Positions 1 through 6,284 of a DNA stretch of 14,092 nt are shown piece after piece (positions within the stretch are counted from its first letter, which is position 1; every line of letters begins with the position of its first letter). The notes beneath the pieces were generated by a model. The model saw only the letters and a program-made list of their open reading frames with translations. It was not told where the DNA came from and ran no database searches. Made by a program: the position numbers and the translations under genes. The DNA is from an uncultured Myxococcales bacterium (GTDB lineage: Bacteria; Myxococcota_A; UBA9042). The DNA lies in assembly GCA_937915965.1 (NCBI GenBank), contig CALGHC010000683.1:1-14092 (forward strand), given 5' to 3'.

Positions 1-200
1 ACGACGGCTGTAAACGCCGACGACCCCAGGAACATCCACGGCAGCACAGAGAAGTCGTTGGCCGACAGGAAGAGCGCTTTCGTGAAGCTGGCGACGATGA
101 CGTTCGACGCGGTGGTCAGGGCGAAGAGCGGCGCGAGTTGCCAAAGCACACGACGATCGTCGCGACTCAGGGCGAACAGGCGCTGCAGCACCCCCTTCAT
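1..200 (-). CDS. Membrane transporter, N-terminal fragment (MFS or nucleotide-transporter-like)
   Basis: The gene starts at the ATG at 200-198 and runs out of the window with no stop, so only about 66 residues are visible. A GGAG lies five bases before the ATG and fixes the start. The peptide begins MKGVLQRLFALSRDDRR, a short basic cytoplasmic stretch. It continues with a hydrophobic helix (about residues 20-42) containing LAPLFALTTASNVIVASF, then KALFLSANDFSVLPWMF and the start of a second helix. The pattern of a first helix followed by ALFLS and a Leu-Pro pair recalls the opening of ADP/ATP-translocase-like and related MFS carriers found in Myxococcota; this is recognition from memory and the substrate cannot be assigned. 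It is the last gene of the co-directional series and is separated from the hydrolase gene by about 240 bases. Confidence 0.55.
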   Translation of the reverse strand, partial: MKGVLQRLFALSRDDRRVLWQLAPLFALTTASNVIVASFTKALFLSANDFSVLPWMFLGSSAFTAV

Positions 201-441
201 CGTCGCTCCGCAGGGGCCGCTCGCGCCGCAGCGCCACACCCCGACAGCCATGGGCCAACTCGTCACCGCCGGCGCGCCGATGGCAACTCAGCCGCGTCGC
301 CGGTGCTGCAACCGCCCACGGGCAGTACCGAACGAGGCGCCTCTTGTGTAGTCGAAAATGCCGCCGATCACCAGAGAGCGCCAGTGTAGGGCAGCAACCA
401 AGCCGCGCGGGGACGCGGCCAGCCCGACGGCCAGGCCCCGG
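201..441. other. Intergenic region between hydrolase lipoprotein and transporter genes
   Basis: This 241-bp gap between two minus-strand genes contains a GC hairpin just after the hydrolase gene (listed separately) and the GGAG ribosome site of the transporter gene. A convincing promoter for the transporter was not found. The AT-richer patch around 340-360 is the most likely place for one, but its hexamers match the consensus poorly. No small ORF with a ribosome site was seen. Confidence 0.5.
402..419 (-). terminator. Candidate hairpin terminator after the hydrolase lipoprotein gene
   Basis: A perfect six-base inverted repeat GCCGCG / CGCGGC with a six-base loop lies 23 bases after the TAG stop of the hydrolase gene. 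On the minus strand it is followed by TTGGTTGCT, which is T-enriched but not a real T-tract. It may be a weak intrinsic terminator or an mRNA-end hairpin. Short GC stems are common by chance in DNA of this composition. Confidence 0.3.
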
Positions 442-3180
442 CTAGTTGGCCACTGTTGGCTTGCCCGTAGCGATCATCGAGGCCATGAACGAGATGAACT
501 CCGCATTGCAGGTCTTGTCGCGGAAGATCACAAAATGGCCATCGTACGCCTTGCCGTTCGTCGAATTCTTGGTGTCGTTGATGTGCTGCACTGTCACGCC
601 GGTCACGCCGTTGACGTTGACGCTCAAAGGCAGCTTCTTGGTGGTCATGCCGAGGTCGTCGATGGGGTCGAACCAGTTCGGCAGCGGAGCGGGCAAGGCG
701 AGATCACCGTAGGTCGACGCGGCAAACACGCGGCTGGTTTCGGGCGGCGTGTAGGTGTCGCCCTGGCCAAAGGTGTGCAGCACATGGAGCGGCTTGCCGA
801 CCGGGTTCTTGTACAGCAACGCTCCGTAGGTCAGCGGATCGACCTCATCGAAATAGAACTGCAGCAGCGCCAGCACCGGATGCCACTCGTCGATCTCCAG
901 CTCAAGCAGCGCCAGCTTCACACCGGTCGTCGCGTCCTGGGGCGACTTCTTGTTGAGCAGCGAGTAGACGAGGCTGCCGCCGGCGCCCGAGAAGACGGCG
1001 CCCTGCAGATCGTCCTCGTAGGGCGCAAAGATCGGGCCGGTCGTGCCACCCTGGCTATGTCCCATGTACGTCAGCCGGGTCTTGTCGAACTTGAGGTTGT
1101 CGGCGACCCCGGTGACCTTGAGGTTGAGGGACTTGGCCCAGCGCACGATGGCGAAGTTGTCCGCCGCTCCCTGGTAGACGTTGCCCTTGGCCGCCTTGGG
1201 ATTGGCGAAAGCGTAGAAGAGGGGGCCCGGATCGAGCAGGCCGTACTTCTTCAGGGCGCCGATGATCTCTGCGTCGGAGCGGCCGGCGTACTGCCGCTGG
1301 CCGTGCATCGCGCCGTCGATTCCCAGGACGACGGTCGGCACCTTGGCCTGGTCATGCTTCAGCTGGGCCATCGCCTTGCCGATCTGCGAGATGCCGCTGC
1401 GGAACGAGCCGCCAGTGCCGTGGCCATAGACGACCACCGGCCAACCGGCTGCGGGCCGAGCCACCTTGGGGATCGACAGCCCGAAACAGACCGGCAGGGT
1501 GCTCTTGACCACCGGCTTGCCGTTCTTGTCCAGGGCGATGTCGCCGTCAGTCGTCGACAGATTGCCAGCCTCATTGAAGAGGTAGGGGCCCTTGCCGTTT
1601 TGGTAGATCGGCAGGCTGACGAGCATGTGGATCTCGTGGAAGTCCGGCGACACGTCCTTGGGGCAGTCTCGCGAGGCGTCGAAGGCAGCCTTGGGATCCC
1701 ACTGACTGGGAGAGCACGGTGACTTCGTCTTGCCGTCACAGACGACTACCGAGCCCGGGACGATGGCTGGCGCCTTGGCGGCGTGTGCGACCGCGCGGAA
1801 CTCCTTCATGATCCGGGTCGGATCCTGAGCGGTAAAGACCGCGGCTCCGATCACGTCGGAGGTCTTGATCGACTTGGCCTTGAGATAGGTCCGCAGCTTG
1901 TCGTACTTCTTTGCCGCCGCCTGAACGGCAGGGTCGTCGGACGACTCAAGACCGAGCAGCGCAGCCGCGTCATCGAGATGCTCGGGCACCTCGTCGACGC
2001 CGGCCGCGTCCTCGCCGAGATCGGCGCGAACCTTGGTGGTCACGTAGACCGCGAACGTGTGGCCGAAGGCGAGCGGACGCGACCACCACGGGTGAACGGC
2101 GAGCCAGTTGCCGCAGATGTATTTGTTGCGATCGGCCTTGAAGGCGAAGTCGAAATCGACGGCGGTGCCTGTGTCGAGGTCGACGAAGAAGATCGACTGC
2201 TTCTCGCCGCTGCTTTGCAGGCTGTCTTCCTTCAGCGGCCGCGTGAACCGCAGGTAGACGGTCGGCTCGTTGCTGAACCCGGTCATCTCGGCGCCGATCT
2301 GCTTGTAGAGCGTGTCCATCGGATCGAGACCGATGAGGCCGGGGCCAGGCCGCGGATGGCTGGAGAGGTCGACGTGGCCGTCCTTGGTCGTGCGCAGATC
2401 GTTGGGGAAGGGCAGCGAGTAGAAGTCCTGCTTGACGCCCTCGCGCGGCACCACCATGCGCACACCGAACGACATCCCGGCCTCTTCGTTCTCCGGGCAA
2501 GCGACACCAGGAAAGAGGTCGGGGTTGAGCGTGATGCTGCCTGGCACGCAGCGCTTGGCCGCGTCGGCCGAATCGGCGCCGCAGGTGAGGCCCGCCATGC
2601 AGTCCAGGGTCCCTTCGCAAGCCGCGTACAGCGACCCCGCACCCTCGTTCGGCGCGCGGCAGAACCCGGAGAAACCGGCGAGCTCGCAGACCAGGCCGGT
2701 CTCGCAGTCGCTCGCCGAGGTGCACTGGGCACCGTCCTTGCCGGCGTTCGGGTCGACGTCGTCGCCTTTGTGATCGGCCGCGATGTAGGACGGCACGCAG
2801 AATCCCAGGAAGCCGCAGTGCAGGTCCTTGCCGCACTCGGCGCTCAGGATGCAAGCGTCGTTCTCGAGGCCAGCGCCGGAGGGCTTGCAGGAGCCGGCGT
2901 CGCAGACCAGGCCCTTGCGGCACTCGGTCGTCTCTGTGCACGACTCGCCAACCTCGGCCCCGCGGAAGAGCCCGACATCGCCAGCGCTGGCCGTGTCGCC
3001 GCCGGCCACGTCGCCACCGGTCGTGAAGTAGCCCTCGCATCCCGCGACCGAAACAACGGCCCCGACCAGGATCAGCGACCGCAGCTGGTCGAGTCGAACC
3101 GGCCGAATCAGCCGAGCCAGCCGCGCGGCCGCTGTCGTCGCTTCCGTTTGCTTCGCCTTGTGCGCATCCGTACCGTTCAT
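442..3180 (-). CDS. Large lipoprotein with cysteine repeats and alpha/beta-hydrolase domain
   Basis: The 912-residue product is probably an exported, lipid-anchored esterase or lipase. The ATG at 3180 is chosen because GGAGG lies eight bases upstream; an in-frame ATG 19 codons earlier would place this site inside the gene. After a long n-region, a hydrophobic stretch ends in the lipobox VAGC (Cys48). A Gly/Asp-rich spacer follows, then about four cysteine-rich units (residues 80-225) of the type C-x5-C-x2-GL-x-C, as in Dickkopf-like repeats of myxobacterial lipoproteins. A FPNDL motif near residue 257 recalls the N-terminal domain of bacterial virulence-factor lipases. The hydrolase core shows GHGTGG near residue 590 (oxyanion loop), GHSQG with the candidate nucleophile Ser709, candidate acid Asp808 and candidate base His882. 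Substrate is unknown. The 69-bp gap from the lipoprotein gene upstream suggests one transcript. Confidence 0.85.
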   Translation of the reverse strand: MNGTDAHKAKQTEATTAAARLARLIRPVRLDQLRSLILVGAVVSVAGCEGYFTTGGDVAGGDTASAGDVGLFRGAEVGESCTETTECRKGLVCDAGSCKPSGAGLENDACILSAECGKDLHCGFLGFCVPSYIAADHKGDDVDPNAGKDGAQCTSASDCETGLVCELAGFSGFCRAPNEGAGSLYAACEGTLDCMAGLTCGADSADAAKRCVPGSITLNPDLFPGVACPENEEAGMSFGVRMVVPREGVKQDFYSLPFPNDLRTTKDGHVDLSSHPRPGPGLIGLDPMDTLYKQIGAEMTGFSNEPTVYLRFTRPLKEDSLQSSGEKQSIFFVDLDTGTAVDFDFAFKADRNKYICGNWLAVHPWWSRPLAFGHTFAVYVTTKVRADLGEDAAGVDEVPEHLDDAAALLGLESSDDPAVQAAAKKYDKLRTYLKAKSIKTSDVIGAAVFTAQDPTRIMKEFRAVAHAAKAPAIVPGSVVVCDGKTKSPCSPSQWDPKAAFDASRDCPKDVSPDFHEIHMLVSLPIYQNGKGPYLFNEAGNLSTTDGDIALDKNGKPVVKSTLPVCFGLSIPKVARPAAGWPVVVYGHGTGGSFRSGISQIGKAMAQLKHDQAKVPTVVLGIDGAMHGQRQYAGRSDAEIIGALKKYGLLDPGPLFYAFANPKAAKGNVYQGAADNFAIVRWAKSLNLKVTGVADNLKFDKTRLTYMGHSQGGTTGPIFAPYEDDLQGAVFSGAGGSLVYSLLNKKSPQDATTGVKLALLELEIDEWHPVLALLQFYFDEVDPLTYGALLYKNPVGKPLHVLHTFGQGDTYTPPETSRVFAASTYGDLALPAPLPNWFDPIDDLGMTTKKLPLSVNVNGVTGVTVQHINDTKNSTNGKAYDGHFVIFRDKTCNAEFISFMASMIATGKPTVAN

Positions 3181-3214
3181 CTTCCGATCCTCCGCCATCC
3201 CGTGTGCCCCGCGC

Positions 3215-3232
3215 CAGACCCGCATGGGTCCG
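3215..3232 (-). other. Small hairpin in the leader of the hydrolase gene
   Basis: GACCC-GCAT-GGGTC is a perfect dyad with a four-base loop, extendable to seven pairs with one G-U pair on the minus strand. It lies in the 69-bp gap, about 35 bases before the hydrolase ATG. It could be a weak attenuator or an mRNA-stabilising element, or it could be chance. Confidence 0.25.
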
Positions 3233-3249
3233 ACCACCGCGCGTGTGCG

Positions 3250-4158
3250 CTACAGGGACTTGACGATCTCCAGCGCGCTGATCACGACCTCAGGCTGCAC
3301 CACGAACCGCACACCAGCGCCGTCGAACTTCAGGTCGTAGAGATCCGGCTGCGCCACTCGCGCCCGCACGCCGATTCGGAACGACGTGCGCACGCCGCCG
3401 AGGACCTCGTTCTTCAGCTTGGCGAGCACCGCGCTGTCGGCGGGGATCTCGAACCGCTGAGGAGTCTCTTCGCTGATCAACTCCAGGTACTTGCGCTCGA
3501 CGATCGAGACCTCGTCACCATCCGCGTTGCTCAAGACGAGGTCGAAGTCGTCAAAGCGGCTCGTGATGATCTCGCGCTCGCCGTTGTTGTCGTTTTGGTA
3601 CAGTTCGAGCGCAAAGAACTGCAGACGCACCTGCGTGAGAGCCTCGGGCGTCGCAGACGAGAGGCTCTTCTTGAGGTTCTTCGCCTTGGCCTCGTCGAGC
3701 AGCAGCAGCTCGACGCTGGCCTCGAGCTCGATGCCACGGAACGCGTCACACAAGAAGACACAGCGGTCATCACCCGTGCAGTTGGTGACCTGCACCTTGA
3801 GGTTGCTGACCGCCTGATCGCCGCCCTCGCCCATGGACTCCTGCAAGAACTCGCGGCGGCAGTCGCCGGCGAGCGACAACAGCCCCTGAACGTGCGCCAG
3901 CGTGCCCGCCTTCAGAGAGGTCGGTAGCCCAGGCAGGCTGAGCTCGCCCTTCTTGCTGCTCTCGACGCGCTCGGAGAGGACCGAACCCGTCATCTCGTCG
4001 ATATCCGGCCAGTCGATCGTCTGCTCGACCTTGGGCAGCTGGCCCTTGCCGACCTCGATCTCGGCGGCCGACTCGATCATCCCGCAGCCCGCTAGCCAGA
4101 CCGCGGCGAGGACGCCGACAGCCGCAAACCGTCCGCCTGTGCGCATGGCGTCGATCAT
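3250..4158 (-). CDS. Lipoprotein of unknown function
   Basis: The 302-residue product has a short basic start, a hydrophobic segment and the lipobox LAGC (Cys25), so it should be exported and lipidated. The +2 residue is Gly, which would allow transport to the outer membrane. The mature part is mixed alpha/beta, acidic and without a motif I recognise. It has four cysteines at about residues 100-142, in the contexts GDC, TNC and RCVFLC, which could form disulfides. The start ATG shares four bases (ATGA) with the stop of the barrel gene upstream, so translation is probably coupled; GGGAG and AGGA also precede it. Such coupling suggests that this lipoprotein and the barrel work together, for example as an accessory subunit. 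That is inference from position only. Confidence 0.85.
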   Translation of the reverse strand: MIDAMRTGGRFAAVGVLAAVWLAGCGMIESAAEIEVGKGQLPKVEQTIDWPDIDEMTGSVLSERVESSKKGELSLPGLPTSLKAGTLAHVQGLLSLAGDCRREFLQESMGEGGDQAVSNLKVQVTNCTGDDRCVFLCDAFRGIELEASVELLLLDEAKAKNLKKSLSSATPEALTQVRLQFFALELYQNDNNGEREIITSRFDDFDLVLSNADGDEVSIVERKYLELISEETPQRFEIPADSAVLAKLKNEVLGGVRTSFRIGVRARVAQPDLYDLKFDGAGVRFVVQPEVVISALEIVKSL

Positions 4159-6041
4159 TTCCTGCTCCCATACGAGAAACCGATCTCGGCGTTGATGTTG
4201 AAGGTCACGGTGTTGGCGAACAGGCCGTTGCTGTTCAGGCCGAACGGCGTGATCGCCTCCATGTTGACGTGCAAGGCGTCACCCAACCCCCAGCGTGCCT
4301 TCATGATAAAGACGTCGCTGTCGCCCAGGCTGAGATTGAAGAGCTCAGCGACGGTGTCGACGTTGCGGTGGTGGTAGGTGGCGAGGAACTGCCAGTTGCC
4401 CAGGTGGGGCGTCTCGAGGTGGACGAACATGTTGTTGTCCGGAGTCTGATCATTGACCTCCATCGCGACAGCCAGGGCGATGTAATGGCTGACCTTCCAG
4501 CTCGCCTCGAAGTACAGGCCGTTGACCGTCGGTCCGTTGGGATCACGCCCGAGCACGGCCTGCAGCTTGGTGGCGTTGGCGAGCTGGCTGCTGCTGAGCT
4601 TGGCGGTGTTGAGGCCGGCGAAGTACTGCATCCGCTGGATCTCGTAGAGGGTGTCGAAATAGCTCGGCAGGTAGTTGTGGTCGTAGCGACGCAGCTCGAA
4701 CCGGATGCGCAGAGCGTGGACCGGGTCCTGGCTCAAGTTGAGGCGCAGGAGGTTGCCCCAGGTCAGGCCGGACGAGCGGATCGCCTGCGTCGGGATGTCG
4801 CGCCAGGTCAGGTTGTCGACGTGGCAGCGCGCCTGGTCTTCGTCGCTGGTGCCGTTCGGATCACAGTCGGTCGGGACGCCGGTCTCCAGAAAGCTGTAGT
4901 CGAAGTACATCTTCCAATCGACCTGGCGGGTGTCGACGAGCTTGAACTCAAGGTCGCCGCCGTAGGCGATGACGGCGCTCTTCTCGTAGACCGGCTGGAA
5001 AGTGTCCTGGTCGATCTGGATCTCGTTCTCGCGGCGCCCGTCCTTGTCCAGGTCCTCGGAGTCCAGCCGGTTGCGCAGGGGCGCGTTGGTGTCCGCGGCG
5101 AAGGTGGCGCCAACCGAGAAGGACCGCAGGAAGTAGTTCTTGCGGTTGATGAACGACAGTGGCTTGAGAAAGACCAGCGTCCCCAGCACGTTGGGGCCGG
5201 TGATGTCGTTGATGTAGGTCTCAAAGCCGATGTAGTCGGTGAAGGCGTCGAGCTGAGCGCTGACCCGGCGGGTGTTGACGTTGAGGTTGGGGTTGTAGCG
5301 CCGGACGTTGAGGCCGTGACCGATCGAGCTCGCCTTGAACTGGTTGATGTCCAGATAGAAGTGCTCTTCCTTGCCGCCGTAGTTGATGTAACGCAGCACC
5401 TGGCTGTAGTCGCTGACCTCGTCCCAGTCCTTCTCGCGGAAGGTGCCAGCGTTGTTCCACTTGCCCTCCGGGCGGGTGTCGAAGACTTCGAGGCGCAACG
5501 GCACGGCGAAACTCATTGTGAGGTCGCGCTCGTACACCTCCCGGGTGTAGTTGATCTCGGGACGAACCATTGCGTAGTAGATGTCACCGATGCGGTCGAA
5601 ACCTGCGACGACACCGAAGCGGTTCTGCCACGGTGTGAGACCGGTCGCCCCAACGTTGGCGAGCTCGCCCTCGATGAAGCGGTAGCTCTTCTCCTTGGCG
5701 GGCTTCTTGTCGGCGACCGACGCGCCCTTCGTCGCGGTTGCCGCAGGGGCGGTGGCCGCAGGGGCGGCGCCAGCGGGCGATTTGCCTGCATTTGGTGGCT
5801 TCGCGCCGGGCTGTGATGGCTTCGCGCCGGGCTGGCCGGTGGCCGCGCCGATGCCGCCTGCCGCGCCACCTTTGCAGATCCACGGCGGGCAGTCCTTGGC
5901 GTCGCTGGCCTTCGCGGCCGGCTGTTCCTGGGCGCTGAGCTCGCCACCGAGGCCCAAGCCGGCCAGGACGACCAGCGCGGTCGTGGCGGCGCGGAGCCAG
6001 GCGGATGGAGCGTGACATTGAACGTGTGGGTATACGGACAT
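4155..6041 (-). CDS. Putative outer-membrane beta-barrel protein with Pro/Ala linker
   Basis: The 628-residue protein has a signal peptide (Arg17, hydrophobic core 18-33, likely cleavage after Ala37) with no lipobox. A CPPWIC pair near residue 50 is followed by a Gly/Pro/Ala-rich linker (about 57-117) holding the short direct repeat QPGAKPSQPGAKP. The remaining roughly 500 residues alternate polar and hydrophobic or aromatic residues (IYYAMVRPEINY, HFYLDINQF, FLATYHHRN), as expected for amphipathic strands of an outer-membrane barrel. The C-terminus EIGFSYGSRK lacks the usual final Phe but has an aromatic close to the end. An acidic DSEDLDKDGRREN loop might bind calcium. No named family was recognised. 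The ribosome site is weak: only GACGAG precedes the ATG. The gene appears to open the left-hand export cluster. Confidence 0.8.
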   Translation of the reverse strand: MSVYPHVQCHAPSAWLRAATTALVVLAGLGLGGELSAQEQPAAKASDAKDCPPWICKGGAAGGIGAATGQPGAKPSQPGAKPPNAGKSPAGAAPAATAPAATATKGASVADKKPAKEKSYRFIEGELANVGATGLTPWQNRFGVVAGFDRIGDIYYAMVRPEINYTREVYERDLTMSFAVPLRLEVFDTRPEGKWNNAGTFREKDWDEVSDYSQVLRYINYGGKEEHFYLDINQFKASSIGHGLNVRRYNPNLNVNTRRVSAQLDAFTDYIGFETYINDITGPNVLGTLVFLKPLSFINRKNYFLRSFSVGATFAADTNAPLRNRLDSEDLDKDGRRENEIQIDQDTFQPVYEKSAVIAYGGDLEFKLVDTRQVDWKMYFDYSFLETGVPTDCDPNGTSDEDQARCHVDNLTWRDIPTQAIRSSGLTWGNLLRLNLSQDPVHALRIRFELRRYDHNYLPSYFDTLYEIQRMQYFAGLNTAKLSSSQLANATKLQAVLGRDPNGPTVNGLYFEASWKVSHYIALAVAMEVNDQTPDNNMFVHLETPHLGNWQFLATYHHRNVDTVAELFNLSLGDSDVFIMKARWGLGDALHVNMEAITPFGLNSNGLFANTVTFNINAEIGFSYGSRK

Positions 6042-6282
6042 CTGTACGACTCGTCTGTCGGCGGTTCGCCTGATCGAGCGGGTCTCGTCGCAGGCAGCGT
6101 TTCACGGTCGGGCGCGCGCGTGAAAGCAGCGCGCCAAGCATCTAAAGAATGACCGCGGCGAAGCTAGCATCCAGCATGCGCGGCGTAAAGCGCCGGCGAC
6201 TCTTCATCGAGGCAATTCGAGTACATGGACCGGCGCCCAGAAGGCGATCTTCCGATTGGCCGACTATCTTCCGATTGGCCGA
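6042..6282. other. Intergenic control region before the barrel gene
   Basis: This 241-bp gap separates the second NACHT gene from the barrel gene. It holds a 7-12-7 dyad, most of a 19-bp tandem duplication (both listed separately) and a small CGGCG-TAAAG-CGCCG hairpin at 6181-6195 that could end the NACHT transcript. On the minus strand, TTTACG and TAGCTT spaced by 17 bases form a possible but weak sigma70-type promoter. The region is richer in A/T than its surroundings, which fits a promoter zone for the barrel-lipoprotein-hydrolase genes. Confidence 0.45.
6100..6125. promoter_or_regulatory. Perfect dyad TTTCACG-N12-CGTGAAA, candidate operator
   Basis: Seven-base arms TTTCACG and CGTGAAA are perfect reverse complements with their centres 19 bases apart, close to two helical turns. 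The dyad sits about 60 bases upstream of the barrel gene ATG. AT-containing arms around a GC centre are typical of sites for dimeric regulators. A hairpin in the mRNA leader is the alternative. No regulator gene lies in the window. Confidence 0.4.
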
Positions 6283-6284
6283 CT
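6247..6284. repeat. Perfect 19-bp tandem duplication across a stop codon
   Basis: ATCTTCCGATTGGCCGACT occurs twice in direct succession (6247-6265 and 6266-6284) with no mismatch. The right copy covers two bases of the TAG stop of the NACHT gene ending at 6283. The unit is not palindromic. It could be a recent slippage duplication or a doubled binding site. Confidence 0.8.

Noticed and set aside
1783..3927. Long plus-strand reading frame of 714 codons
   Set aside because: It lies opposite two well-supported lipoprotein genes, spans the gap between them, has Arg/Val/Asp-biased composition and no recognisable motif. Long antisense frames are expected in DNA with GC-rich third positions.
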